DNA of 64,000 nucleotides from positions 65,127,856 to 65,191,855 of the forward strand of contig JAYGXS010000004.1 of assembly GCA_036362985.1 (NCBI GenBank), in the 5' to 3' direction. The position numbers and the translations under genes were made by a program. Numbering within the stretch: the first letter of the stretch is position 1; each line of letters starts with the position of its first letter. This DNA comes from Ligula intestinalis. Taxonomy: Eukaryota; Platyhelminthes; Cestoda; Diphyllobothriidea; Diphyllobothriidae. Positions 30,690 through 42,640 of the stretch are shown here, one piece after another. The notes below the pieces were generated by a model. That model ran no database searches. It was given only the letters and a program-made list of their open reading frames with translations, and had not been told where the DNA came from.

Positions 30690-30930
30690 GAAGATTGGTT
30701 GGCGAGCCTACGTAGGCTTTCGATAAATTCTCATCGGGCCATTACAGTTATATGGGAACGGGGCACGAGGCAAACAAGCGGTCAATAATGTTCTTCGTTT
30801 CTTGCAAGCCGGTCGTGAGAATCAGGGGGAAGGATCGATAAGAGAAGGATGATTACGCGGGAAGGGTTTGGTGGAGCCAGTCTAGGGGGAGAAGGGAGGG
30901 GGACAAAGAGAGCGCGGCCGAGTTAATTCG
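30690..30930. repeat. Foldback family B segment
   Basis: Starts TTGGTTGGCGAGCCTACGTA, continues TTTCGATAAATTCTCATCGG and AAGGATGATTACGCGGGAAG. The block recurs at 31898-32115. The first 90 bp belong to the family seen whole at 58756-59030. Confidence 0.55.
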
Positions 30931-31058
30931 ATTTTTTCCTCTTGCATCCGTGACTACTTATTGGCTACTTTATTGACCATTGGTTTTAGGGGGTTTCAAC
31001 CGGCATTCATTTTCCATTTATAATTGCAAAAATTCCCATCAGAGAATTCAGAAAAGTA

Positions 31059-31897
31059 CAGAACGCGCCAGAATTCGTGCAACATGCCGTCATATGCGAA
31101 AGATTGACACTCTTTCGCTAAACGGCATTGACTCAGGTGTAGCCTACTCTGAAGTTATTTCAGTCATGATAGGATGCGGGCTTTTTAACGAGCTTCGTTT
31201 TGAGCAATAACGAAGGGTAGGTACTGTCAAAAGGAACTACTTGAATAGTACGCGTCTTTATCATTGATTTTGACTGCCTGTATAAATTCAAATATATTTT
31301 ATGGAAAACATGCATGAAAAAAATTATTGCACTCGTTTGATAGCAGATTACGGCTTCTTTAAATTTTATACTCAAAGAAGGGGCATCTTTCGGTTTAAAA
31401 ATTTCGATTTCTGAGCTTTTTTACGATTGTGAGGTGTTACTTCATAATGCATCGTATCCGTCAATTTATTAATGCTGTCTATACTGTATAAAGCATGTTC
31501 CACATATATTGTAACATTTTATGAGAACTATGTGACTCCCTCCTGAAGCTATATGCGAAAAGGTACTTTTCTTTAAACAGGATGTATACCGTGCGCAGTT
31601 TTTAAACCTTGAATTCGAGTGTAGCAGTAAGTAGGTTTCCAAATTATTCGGCAATTTAGGCAGTCAAAATCAATGATAAAAAACGCATACTATTTATGTA
31701 GTTAATTTTTACAGTGCATACGTTTTGTTAGTGGACAGAACAAAGATTATTAAAAAGCCAGTATCCTATCATGACTGAAATAACTTTAGAATAGACAACA
31801 CGATAATCAGTATCCCAACCTGAGTCAATGCCGTTTAGCGAAAGAGTATCAATCTTTCGCATGTGTCGGCATGTTGCACGAATTCTGGCGCGTACTG
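31059..31897. mobile_element. Tc1-type foldback element, copy 2, nested in family B
   Basis: Tips CAGAACGCGCCAGAATTCGT and the complement of CAGTACGCGCCAGAATTCGT face each other, and TA flanks both sides. The left arm runs to about 31415; the right arm begins near 31655. The flanks (CCCATCAGAGAATTCAGAAAAG at the left, split here as CCCATCAGAGAATTC plus AGAAAAG, and GTCGGTTTTCGATAAATTC at the right) are the two sides of one family B repeat, so the element jumped into that repeat. Confidence 0.8.
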
Positions 31898-32115
31898 TAG
31901 TCGGTTTTCGATAAATTCTTATCGGACCATTATGTTTATGTGGCGAAGCGGGGTACCAATTGCACAAGCAATCAATAATGTTCGTCCTTTCTTACAAGCG
32001 AGTTGTGGGAATTGGAGGGAGGGGGCCGAAAAGAGAAGGATGATTACGCGAGAAAGGTTTGGTGGAGCCAGTCTAGAGGGGGGAGGAGGGAGACAAAGGG
32101 AGCGCGGACGAGTGC
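31898..32115. repeat. Foldback family B segment, second side
   Basis: Continues the repeat cut by the element above; matches 30715-30925 through GATGATTACGCGAGAAAGG and GGTGGAGCCAGTCTAG. Confidence 0.55.
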
Positions 32116-34200
32116 CTGCGGCTACGTGGCTGTGGACTATGCCACTAAGCCGCACCAGATTCTGCGCCAATTTGCCATGAGCGAGATGGCAACGGCAGGG
32201 CCGACAGTGTCAGCATTTAACATTCCAGAACATCGAGGGAATTGAACTGACTGCTGCTCTCCTGAGTGTCCGTCAACGACCACCGGCGACGGGCATACCC
32301 TAGTGCATTATACATGATCCGACTAGCATGCATGCAGGCCCGACAGATTTGTGGGGCCAGCTTACTCATCGCCCTGTGTACTTCGGTTGGAGTCCGGGGA
32401 GGTGAGAGGACGGGGTAGTCTGAGCCAGGTTGGTGTCCCAGTTCCTAGCTGTCGGCTGATAGGCGCCGTCGGCCCGCGCGAACGACTGAGACAATCGCAA
32501 GCTTGTCGCTGGTTCACGATCACACTTCTGGTCGTGTACCTTGGCTGCCGACAAGGTCATAGCCCATCACCTGTGTCTCGTTCGTGCACATTTAGTGTGC
32601 GCACGTGACTGTTTTTTTTACTACGACGGTTTAGGGCAGCGCTAAGAGGTGCACCGGACGTCGACGCCTACCACGTCTAATGTCTCGTGATCAGACGCCC
32701 ACTGTGCTGCAATTCTGCGGGACAACCAATCGCAGGCTTCACAGACTCTGTCAGTCAATATGTCAGGGTGATGCGGACAGTTAAAAAAGCACACACACGA
32801 GTTTGTTGGTCCGTCGCGAGCGAAACGAGGCGACAATTTGTGAACGTGTAGTGATAAGTTGCGCATTTATTTTCATTTTCGTGGAGTACACATTGGCTGT
32901 ATCTACCTGACTCTCTCCCCGCCCATACTGGTTTTGTTCACTGACAAGCCGGTAGATAAAAATCGAAGTCGGACGTGGGTGCATTGGCCACATCCACGCG
33001 TGCCACCATGCCTCAATAAGGTGGTCTCGGAACTCGCGAAATTAAGAATGTTAAAAAGGCTGTATTTCGAAGAAGCCACTGGAGCTCAACGCTGATTTCG
33101 AACGAAGGAGGGGGGGGGGGATACAGAGTGTATCGTGGCAGCTTAAGCCATTTTGAAGACCCTAACCACTAGGATTTTCCGGCTCGATCGTGAACGACAC
33201 GAGAAGGAGTGAGATGACACTGACATCTTGTATTCTATAAAAAACTATTCGAGGAAAGTTGAAAGAAGTTAACAGCCGGACGAGATTACTGGTCCAGCGC
33301 CACAAGAGCAATATCCTGAGTGCGAGTTGGGCAGTCGTCGCTGTCCCTTGAACAGGTCTTAGGCGACCTTGAAGATGATTGGTCGGTTTGCACAGCCGCG
33401 ATTGGTTGAGAACCAGACTGTCACTGACGTGCATGTGCAGGTAATTGCGGGAGGCGTGGAACTGCTATTGAGGACTAGTTGTTGTCTCAACACCAGATGG
33501 ATCCTCAAATCACGAGTCTGGGAAGACTGAATGAATTCGGACAACTTTACTGCTCAAGAAGCTTTACAGTAGCTGCTGCAAGCACCACGTACAGAAACCA
33601 GTATAGTCGGTGTGAAAAATGTCTATGTGCGCAGATTTAGCGAAGCCTTGCTCAGTCATCATCCAATCAGGAAATGGTACAGGTGTGGCGTCAGAGCTCG
33701 CGAGGACTCGATTAGCTCCGGGCCCGGGCACGTCAACAGCGGGGGCGCATGAAAGTACAAGAGCGCGCAGAGGTAAGAGAATGAGTCAGCGCTGAGGCAT
33801 GGCTAGACAAAGGGTTGGAAGATGAGAAGGAGGGGAATACGTGCAGCACTACCGAATTCCGGCTGCTACACTGCAACTATGAGTTATCTGGTCAGCTTGA
33901 GACCCTCCAAGCCATGATTTTTGGTGCATCCGGATAACGGGAAGTCGATCAAATTTGCCTTCATAAGAAAGAGGCTGAATGGCAACGAGGAGTAGGTCGA
34001 TATTAAGCCAATTATTCCCACCCGTCTCCCCTATGCGTCAGTGCCCCCATTCATTTATATCGGCTGACGAGGGGGAAGGTTTGGAGCAGTGAATAAATTA
34101 GCGTATGCCTCTATGGTACATGCGCAGACTTCAACTGTTATGGACTTATGTAGCTTCATTGCAATCCGAGTAACGCATTCCACGTGCCAACATGACCCCC
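32116..34200. other. Unassigned 2.1 kb
   Basis: No gene, RNA or bounded repeat recognised. A run of about ten G lies near 33110. ORFs at 32351-32608 and 32859-33095 have no recognisable family. Confidence 0.4.
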
Positions 34201-34375
34201 GTTTCGGTTTAAGGTAGTAAGAGTGCTGACAGTTTTGGGATCAATACTCGCCTATGGTGATTCGCACGCTTCTTGGTGAGAGGCTTTAATAGGGCCTTGT
34301 CAACACAGTGTTTATTTACAGTGTACGCTAGAAACCCTGTCTTTGGCCGCTCTTCGGGTGTTTTCATATAGCGGG

Positions 34376-34764
34376 ATGGTGGTGGTGGTGTTGGTGGTGG
34401 TGGTGGTGCTGGTGGTGGTAGTGGTGATGGTGGTGGTGGTGGTGGTGGGGGTGGTGGTGGGGGTGGTGGTGGTGGTGGTGGTGGTGGTCCACGTGCCAAC
34501 ATGACCCNNNNNNNNNNNNNNNNNNNNNNNNNNNNNNNNNNNNNNNNNNNNNNNNNNNNNNNNNNNNNNNNNNNNNNNNNNNNNNNNNNNNNNNNNNNNN
34601 NNNNNNNTGGTAGTGGTGGTGGTGGTGGTGATGGTGATGGTGGTGGTGGTGATGGTGGTGGTGGTGATGGTGGTGGTGGTGGTGGTGATGGTGGTGGTGG
34701 TGGTGATGGTGGGGGTGGTGGTGGTAGTGGTGGTGGTGGTGGTGGTGATGGTGGTGGTGGTGAT
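34376..34764. repeat. (GGT)n-type low-complexity tract around an assembly gap
   Basis: GGT repeats with GAT and GGG variants on both sides of 100 N (34508-34607). The apparent Gly- or Pro-rich proteins read across it are artefacts. The tract length is unknown; a round 100-N gap usually means unknown size. Confidence 0.9.
34508..34607. other. Assembly gap (100 N)
   Basis: Exactly 100 undefined bases inside the GGT tract. The 20 bases before it are an exact copy of 34179-34198. Confidence 0.98.
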
Positions 34765-34805
34765 AGAACCCGTGGCTTAATGGTTCGAGAGTTTGCCAAT
34801 AGAGG

Positions 34806-34925
34806 AGAATATATGAGTTCCAGGCAGCAGTTCCGAAGAAGAAGATGCGATCACTGGAACAAGGACTTCATTTTCCTGATGTTTCGGATTCCGTCGGGAA
34901 TCCTTAGTCATAGGTGATCGTAAAC
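34806..34925 (-). mobile_element. Penelope-type 3' end with hammerhead-like hairpin
   Basis: Matches 14570-14690: shared GAGTTCCAGG, TCACTGGAACAAG/CCACTGGAGCAAG and TTTCCTGA(C/T)GTTTC. On minus, GGATTCC-CGAC-GGAATCC is a perfect 7-bp hairpin followed by GAAACATCAGG. The CTGANGA box is degenerate in this family (TGACTAA/TGATTAA). Confidence 0.55.
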
Positions 34926-35454
34926 AGGTCCGAGATATGCACAGATAAGTGGTTAGAGAGAGGGGTTAGAGAGTTAGACTTCAGATTAAAAGATACCGGG
35001 TGGTGCACCACTTGGGGTAGGGTATTACCGCTATATGAGTCAGAAATTGCCATTTCAAACTCCCTTGTCTTTGCCGGCAATGTTATCGGCAGCAGTAGCT
35101 TATGTAGCACCACTTATTAATCCCAACAACCTGCATGTTTTCCTATAAAAACGGTGTTTATCGGTTTTTTGAACGGGAAATTAGGACACGCAGTGGAATA
35201 TATTTTTATCAATGCTTGATGCATTTTTATTTTAGAAGTGTTTAGAAGTGTTGCTGATTTATATCTGCTGGTTTTCCTAATCTGTATTATCATTTACCTC
35301 GTTGCGAAACACCGCACACACCCTCAAATTATATGCGGAACAACCTGGTCCTTACGGCAACGGGAAGCAACTTCGACTACATTTTTTCACCTTACACTTA
35401 CTTCTTAAAATTTCCTTTTCTGCCTTTCCTATTTCCCCAACTCACCAAACTCTA

Positions 35455-35625
35455 TAACCATCGTTTTTGCAGGAAAAAATGCTGGGACTAGGGGTATATG
35501 AGTGGGGCTACATAAGCTACTTTTGCCGAACGTCCTAACCATTGAGCTACGAGCTTGCAGTCTTGCCGGTATTAGATCGGAATATACAGTAGCAGATACG
35601 CGTACACCGATCTGGTAGAGAAGAT
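35455..35625 (-). repeat. tRNA-derived SINE, second family
   Basis: Minus strand: GCTCGTAGCTCAATGGTTAG gives a tRNA A box and D arm, followed by GTAGCTTATGTAGCCCCACT and a body ending in GAGTTTGGTGAGTTGGGG. A diverged piece of the body lies at 35040-35115. Confidence 0.5.
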
Positions 35626-35649
35626 GATATATAATTGACATAGACGCGA

Positions 35650-36115
35650 CGATTGTGTTCAATTGGGCGCTAGTGGACCAGTCGCTGACGCATGACTCAT
35701 CTAGCCTGCCTGTGCGCCCACTGCCTCCTGGGGCTAGGCGTTAAATGCCCTTGACCGACGCGCACATACGCCTCAGTGTGAGCGTGCACTCACGCTAGCC
35801 GGCGTTAGCCAATCTCAAGGTCGTGCGCCCACGCTAGCCTAGACATCAGCACTCCATTGCCCCCTGGACAAAGCATTCGCCGGCGATTGCTGATGCACTA
35901 GTCACTCCGGAGCCGACCCGAATAGGGAACGGAGGCACTTCTCCGTGAGTCAACATTCTCTCCATCTATTCCCCGTTCTATTGTGCACACAATAAACTCT
36001 TCCTTCTACTCTGGCCTTCCCAAGACTTCTTCTATCGCCTAAGGAACCGGGCCTCGAAAATTGTAGGTGTTAGAGTTAACCGTCTTAGCCTTAGCTCCTA
36101 TAAGCCAACCTTTAG
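35650..36115 (+). repeat. LTR-like repeat, family A2, left copy
   Basis: Plus strand carries GTGCACACAATAAACTCTTC (poly(A) signal), TTCTACTCTGGCCTTCCCAA, CTAAGGAACCGGGCCT and ends near GTTAACCGTCTTAGCC. The inverse copy is 36838-37270. Further related pieces: 38690-39115 and 63300-63740. Confidence 0.6.
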
Positions 36116-36231
36116 TGATACGCGGAAATTATGCACGTCCCTATTTGATTCGGGGCTTTTATGTATAATTGAAATTGGCGTTATCTTTTCACTGAAAATG
36201 AAAAGTATCGCACACATTCACACAGTAAACC

Positions 36232-36819
36232 GGTAGGGGTTTTCTTGGTAGTGGTCTTGGATACAACAAGCCGTAGGTTGTTTTCATACGGTAACCGTGA
36301 GAAGGGGTTTTTCTTTAAGTTGATAAAACTGATTAACCAAAAAAGGATTTGTAAAAAAAAAGAAAAAAAAGTCGTACAATTTTGTTAAAATAATTTAATA
36401 CGGTGGCTATAGGCCGACGGCGTTGGGCGCGTAAATCGAAAAAAAGGCGCAAAAACAAATCGAGCTCGAATCGAGCACGAATCGCTGTCGACAAACTTGG
36501 AAATGTGGAGTTCAATTTCAAAAAAATTTCATTTGCCCAAAACCCAGTAATAATGGATTTTTAAAAAACTTTTTTAATATTAAACAGAAACTTCGGGCTT
36601 TTTACATAAGATATCACTATCCCACACTGAACCTAACGCTAACACTAAACCTAACCCCTAACCCTCACACTAAACCCAACCCTAAACCTAACCTTAACCT
36701 CTGACCCTAATCCCTAACACTTATCCTTATCGCAATCGTGCTCAAATCGAGCTCGAAGCGCTGCCGACAAACCTGGAAATGTATAATTTTGTTCCGCCAC
36801 TACCAAGGAAACTCCTGCC
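36232..36819 (-). mobile_element. Telomere-repeat-bearing MITE, copy 2, with 8-bp target duplication
   Basis: Left tip GGTAGGGGTTTTCTTGGTAG, right tip the complement of GGCAGGAGTTTCCTTGGTAG. The 8 bases AGTAAACC occur immediately before and after the element. The CCCTAA-type tract is at about 36632-36722. 8-bp duplications and short TIRs fit hAT-type mobilisation. It lies between two inverted LTR-like repeats. Confidence 0.85.
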
Positions 36820-36837
36820 AGTAAACCATTAAAGGAT

Positions 36838-37270
36838 GTATAGGAGTTAAGGCTAAGACGGTTAACCCTAACACCTACAATCTTCTAGGCCCGGTTCCTT
36901 AGGAGATTTGAGAAGTCTTGGGAAGGCCAGAGTAGAAGGAAGAGTTTATTGTGTACACAGGAAGGAGAATAGGATGGAAATAGTGTTGACTCGCGGAGTT
37001 GTGCGTCCGTTCCCTATTCGAGTGGGCTCTAGAGTGTTGAGAGCATCGAGCGTCGCCAGCGCATGCTTTGTTCCGGCGGCCAATAAGGCGGGTGATGTCT
37101 AGCCTCGCGTGGACGCGCGACCTTGAGATGGACTGCGATTGGCTAGCGTGTACGCGCGGTCACGCTGTGGCGTACGTGCGCATCGGCCAAGGGTAGTTAG
37201 CGCTTAGCCCCAGGAGACGGTGGGCACACAGGCAGGCTAGATGAGTCATGCATCAGTGACTGGTCTTGGG
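36838..37270 (-). repeat. LTR-like repeat, family A2, right copy
   Basis: Inverse of 35650-36115: TAGGAGTTAAGGCTAAGACG, GGCCCGGTTCCTTAGGAG and TTTATTGTGTACACAGGAAG in that order, then CACACAGGCAGGCTAGATGA. Confidence 0.6.
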
Positions 37271-37675
37271 TTCAAAGTGGCTGCAAAGAGGCCACTACAG
37301 ATGCCCTTTGGCAGGCCATAATGGAGACGTTTCAGGAACTGCATTCACGAAAAACAACAATTTCTAGTTGAGATCACACGCAATCGAAAGGGAGACTGTT
37401 TTTTTTAATTCCATCGACTAGGAACATATGAGGTAGACCTACTTCACGGACGCTCACTTGATTTGACATGGGATGGGCATTGCTATGATATGACACTTGA
37501 CAAAGAGAATCATTATGAAAATACGACAGACTTTCACCATGACAGACACAACGCATCTCATTACAAAACTGGCCCTCTGCTATTAGCCAACTGCTTATGC
37601 CTCTTTTTGTATATTTTTACCAGATAGTTAAGATGGCTGCCTATACTGACCGTATGAGCGCGACAGCGGCATCTA
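37271..37675. other. Unassigned sequence
   Basis: No gene or repeat recognised between two LTR-like repeats. Confidence 0.4.
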
Positions 37676-38000
37676 TCGCAGGGGGTTAAGTATATTACAC
37701 CCTGGCAACTGCGATCCTTAGGCCCAGTTCCTTAGGGGAAGAAAAGTCATGGGAGAACAGAGTGGTAGGAACAGTTTATTCTGTACTAAAGGAATGGAGA
37801 ATAGGTAAGAGGAATTTGACTGTCAGACGAGCGAGAAATTGCCGGCCACAGAGTTAATTCTGGAGCGACCTTTTTATGAGTCGGCTTTGACAGGTGATTG
37901 GTCAGACGGATCGACTAGAAAAACGGGTGTCGGTAGCGAGTACATGTGTACTCGTTAGCGGCGGTGAGCCTTGGCACGTGCTTGCCTGTGTTAAAAAAGC
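37676..38000 (-). repeat. LTR-like repeat, family A1
   Basis: Starts ATCGCAGGGGGTTAAGTATA and carries GGCAACTGCGATCC (terminal hairpin), CCAGTTCCTTAGGGG and CAGTTTATTCTGTAC. Confidence 0.5.
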
Positions 38001-38045
38001 CACCGCACATCTGTTAGGTCAGGTAAGACGCTGCTGCTGAGACGT

Positions 38046-38320
38046 ATTGCAGGGGGTTAAGTAAGTCAAACTCTAGCAACTGCGATCTTCAGACCATGGT
38101 TACTTAGTAGAAGTCGGTGCAGGCTAGAGTAGTAGGAAGAGTATACTGTGCATCTTAGGAATGAAGAATAGGTGGAAAGAGATTTGACTTGGAGAGCATA
38201 AGACTAGTGAGGAGAGCCAGCCGGGCCCAAATGCTGGTTTGAGAGCAGTCAGGCCAGTAGACAGAGAGAGCGTTCATTGACTGGGTCGGCCTTGAAGGCT
38301 TTAGCCAGACAGATACATTG
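38046..38320 (-). repeat. LTR-like repeat, family A1
   Basis: Starts TTGCAGGGGGTTAAGTAAGT, ...GCAACTGCGATC, and shares GAGAGCAGTCAGGCCAGTA and GCGTTCATTG with 28830-28915. Confidence 0.5.
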
Positions 38321-38689
38321 CGTCGGAACGCGTGCAGGCATGCTATTCGTCGCTGGCCCAAAAGGTAGCTATGTGGCAAATGTTATTGGCTGATCCAGGC
38401 ATCGAGACTAGCGTCTGTGAGCATTCGGGAAAGTTCACTTCAACTCGAGCTTGTCACAAAAGATGCACTAGAGAAAATCATAGTAAGAAGACGTTGCCTG
38501 TGGGATGAACTGCAGTATCTGACTCCAGGATTCACCCTGCGTGCCCAGATAATAAGTTGTGGCAGTCATGCCAATGGAGTAGTCAAAGTTGTCGTCAGCA
38601 AATCTGCTTAAGCTGGTGAATTTATGCCTTCGAGTCCTGTACCCACGAAGTGTAGGGAACTTCCACTCCAACACCCGAAAAGCCAAAGT

Positions 38690-39115
38690 TCAGTCCACGG
38701 CTTCAGTAGTACTCTTATTTTTTGGGTGCCCAGGGCGTGCGTGGCACGTGCAGATTGGCTGTCCAATTGTGTCAGCCAATTGGGCGCAATCCCCGCACCG
38801 ATTGTCTGACCTGACTCCTGGGAGAGAGAGAGTGAAGAGATAGTATGTAGTGGTCGCTGCTGTCGAACGCCCTCCTAACTCTTGACGCCACAAACGAGGT
38901 CACTCAGAGCATAGTACCTCGCGCGAAGGCATTTTTCGGCATGCCTCGGGCCAGACGCGTTTTTGGCCGCTCTAATGCCATGCCAGACCTACTGTCTCTT
39001 CTCCGATTCATTCTGTAAATAATATGTTCTTCCTTCTACTCTGGCCTTCCCAAGACTTCTCTCCTCTCCTAAGGAACCGGGCCTGGAATATCGTAGCCGT
39101 TAGGGCTAACACCTC
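38690..39115 (+). repeat. LTR-like repeat, family A2-related
   Basis: Contains CTTCCTTCTACTCTGGCCTT, CCCAAGACTTCTC, CTAAGGAACCGGGCC and GTTAGGGCTAACACC near its end, as in 35650-36115. The 5' limit is unclear. Confidence 0.5.
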
Positions 39116-40769
39116 GTAAGTACGCCGACAGTTGACAGGCTTACCTACTGGACGTGAACGCTTGCGTAAGCTCATCTTTTCGTCTGTTATGCTTGCCGCA
39201 ATAATATTATGCATGTCAGCTATTGATACAAGTATAGGAATATATTACTAGAATACACTGTCCACTAGTCATTGTAAGTACGATTACTAGAATTAGCACT
39301 CCCAGCAGTGGCATATTACATCCGGCAGCAGTATAAGTACCCATACTTAGTAAAATGTGGCGATTTAGTAACAAAGTCTGCCATCGAAAGATCTGGCTCG
39401 ATGTCCACTGACCATAAGCGATAGCATCTAAATGGGGCAAAGCGATTTAAAGTACAGTTGGAAGCTTAACCGACAAAGAAGTTTAATTCCGTAGGGTTGC
39501 TCTTTAGGTGGTCAGCACGCCAACCAAGAGAAGTCAACTGCTTTCAAGCTGAAAATCTCACGAACGAAATTATGAGCCGGGTTGAGACATTACGCTGCTC
39601 GCCACTAGTAGTGGATCCCTGCTGGATGGAACGAATAATTTTATTCAGGACAAGCTTTAAGCAGGTGAAAGAACAAAGTATTTCCAGGAACCACATTTTT
39701 TATTTCTTTGATACCTTTTAGAGCCAAAGGGCTAAAACCAGGGCTAGAACCAGTTCAGACAATTGTCCACCTAAAAATAAATCAGCTCAACTCATGTGGT
39801 GATAGTTTTACCGTCGCCAGTTACGACGTCCGACACCGGTGACTTGTGCTGGTTTAGAAGGCTTTGCCTAAAAGAGGATAAAAGCATCCCGCCTTAATTT
39901 CCTACCTTATTCATATCAGAGGTGCAAAATGAATGTTTTTGACCGGCACCAGCATAACATCAAATGGCGGCGATAAGAAACCAGCTCTCTCGGACTTCTG
40001 TTTGCATGTGCAAAGATAGCCTGAAATGTTGCGGAGTTTATCGCACCAGCTTGCAATTCTACTTAAGTTTTCTTAGTGCATAAAACATGTTCTGCTTGAA
40101 GTATTCACAGTTCAACAATCAACATGGATTCATAGTAGCTATACTTTCACATTGTGTTTCGTAGAATTAATTTGGTCCGTTTGCTTTATGTTCTAATGGT
40201 AATGGCCTTCGAATGCTGAAAGAACTGTACCTAACTTGTACTCTAACAACTGCATGTCCCGCATGTCTGGCTTTCGTGTGCGCCAGCCGTGGCAAGGTCA
40301 GGACTTGTCTGGCTCACTGGCCACCATCTTCGCAAGGCCAGTGTGGGGGGAGTTGTTTACGCTCAGTTACTTCCGGACACGGTGATCTACTCGCCGGACT
40401 GCGCCTCTGGCCCATTTATGGCTGGCTAGCACTTGTCTACGAGTCCCTTACTTATTCTCATATTCTACTCCTTCTAACATTATTGAATCATTCATAACAC
40501 TGTGGTCTTTCACGCCTTATACTATCCACCAGCTTATCCATGTTGGGATACGTTCTATCGCCCATTATCTGGCTGGAACACATCTTATCCCACAGGACTA
40601 TGACGGGAGTCAAAAAACTTCCATGTTTTATTCATTTGACCGTGGCACCCGACATCGTCCACCGCATGTTTCACGGAGTGGGTGCAACACTAGTGACTTG
40701 CGCGTGGATCTTTAACGCGAACCGTCACTTGAATGCCCTCCCCTATCTACTTCTGGTACAGCCAATCAC
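39116..40769. other. Unassigned 1.6 kb
   Basis: No host exon recognised. The ORFs at 40213-40497 and 40540-40803 have no known family; the end of the second runs into LTR-like sequence. Confidence 0.4.
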
Positions 40770-41640
40770 GTGTGCCGTAGACTGTTATTGTTCAAGCGGT
40801 TGATCAAGTGGCCAGTGACTCACTCTTGCATGACGTTTGTGCATTCATACCCATAGCACGCTAGCAGACAGACGCGCGCACAGGGCCCGAACCTGCTTCG
40901 TGTCGGGGCTTCAGACCACCACTGAGTTCTTGTAAAGAATCAACCACTCCTACTGGTCTTACCCCTTCGCTTCCTGTACGGAACTGGACGTGATAGTTTT
41001 AGTGCTCTGAGCACACGCACGGCTTCGACTCCTACAAGAGTACCAGAAGCCGCCGTGAGTAGAAATTGCAGCCTGGCTTTCAGTTTTGCGAAGGGCTGAG
41101 GTATCCTGTCAGTGTTACCGTAAGCATGAATGCGTCGAGACAATGGAATCTTCGATGTTGATCTCAATCTCTCTTTCGTGCTCACCGGGTGACTATCGAG
41201 GCCTGTCAATCAACTGGTCGGCACCAGCACACGCCAAAAGTATGTCCTGGTTATCATGGAGCTATTAAAAAATAAATGAAGTGAACTTAGATTAGAGGAC
41301 CTAGGGGGCGTCCAACATAGTGTAGGAGTCTAAGCCGTGAGTGTACTCAGAACACTACAATTATCCCGCCCAGTTCCCTACAGGAAGAGGGGTTAGACCA
41401 GTAGGAGTTGTTTATTGTGTACAGCAACTCAATGGTGGTCTGAATCCCAGACGCGGGGAAGGCAGCGGGCTCTCTGTGTGTGCGCGCGCGCGCGCGTCCG
41501 TCTGTTATTGGGCTGTGAACGTAAGTGAATAAACGTCATGCGAGAGTGAGTCACTGGACGATCGATCAAGTACTTGGCCAATTGAGGTCAACGGCACCTG
41601 TGATTGGCTGACCCAGAAGGAAGTAGAATAGCAAAGTCAC
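40770..41640. repeat. Inverted pair of LTR-like repeats
   Basis: Arms at about 40770-41000 and 41355-41640 are inverse copies (AAACGTCATGC(G/A)AGAGTGAGT, GACCAGTAGGAGT, GTGGTCTGAA). The right arm has TTTATTGTGTACA, i.e. AATAAA on minus. Between them, 41045-41260 resembles 42430-42480 and 43130-43260. A short (GC)n run lies at 41483-41497. Confidence 0.55.
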
Positions 41641-42640
41641 GTGCGCTTTGCGGGCTTGGCGCCAGCGCTACAATAGACGTGTTGTGAAGCGGCCCTGTGC
41701 CATAGAAACCACCATTGAAACAATGGGCATTGCAACAGCTGCCTAGAGGACTGTTCTAAAATAAGATTGCAATTTTATGGCAGTCCCGTCTTCATTGTTT
41801 CTGCTTCTACAGTACCAGTCCAAACCATGATCTTCAAAGCATGAAGCCCTTAACACAGAATAGACAGTGTGGGTTGTCGGTGCCCTAAGAATAGAACTTT
41901 GTGAGCATGCTTTTCAGACGACAGTACGGTTTCACTGGTAGAGCAAGTTCAGTGGAGTTCCCCTCATCGACACAAACCCCAAGCCTGAGGGCAATATTCC
42001 CTGAACGGCAGCCTTGGGGATGTCACATTCTCGGGCAAGCCGTCTAAACTTGTTCTGTGCTGTCCCGTAGTCAGCCCTCAGGGCGTGGAAGGAAGTTTGC
42101 TCTGTCTTTCTTTGAAAAAAACCAGTGACGATGCCATTGCTCTAAAAATGTCGTCATTCCTCCTCCTCCACACTGCTGCTGTGTGTTTAGCCATTCGCGC
42201 CCGGAGTAATTAATCGATGTTGCTGAAGTAGTTGCTTTGTCCACAACTACTTCTGCGGCATTCAGTCTTTCCTCTTTCATCCACTTTGTTACTCCCACAA
42301 CAAGACAGTGTCAAGACGCCCGGATGTGGCTGACAAAGTTAAATACCCCAGCTGTTCCTCACAAGATGTGCCAGACCTTAGTTAGGGCGGCTTGAATCTC
42401 ACGGGGTGGGTGAACTAGAAGCCGAATTAAGGAGTAGTCGTTGCAGTCTGGCTTTCAGTGTTGCGAAGGGCCTAGGCAACCTGTCAGTTGTCAACCTTTT
42501 AGGTCGCAATGTTTTCCGCGTCATAATTGACAAAAGGTATGTCAGAGTTGTCGTTGTAAACGTGGCACGTTGTGGTGTCACCGTTGAATTACACCCTCTG
42601 GAATCTCCAAGGAAGAAACCAATAAGAAGGGCTTGACTGT
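41641..42640. other. Unassigned sequence
   Basis: No gene recognised. The segment 42420-42480 (GGCTTTCAGTGTTGCGAAGG) repeats 41045-41110. Confidence 0.4.

Noticed and set aside
34209..34799. Pro-rich or Gly-rich proteins read across 34209-34917 on both strands
   Set aside because: They are translations of the (GGT)n tract and run through 100 undefined bases.
35650..37270. A complete LTR retrotransposon between the two family A2 repeats
   Set aside because: The repeats are inverted rather than direct, and the spacer holds a MITE with no gag or pol.
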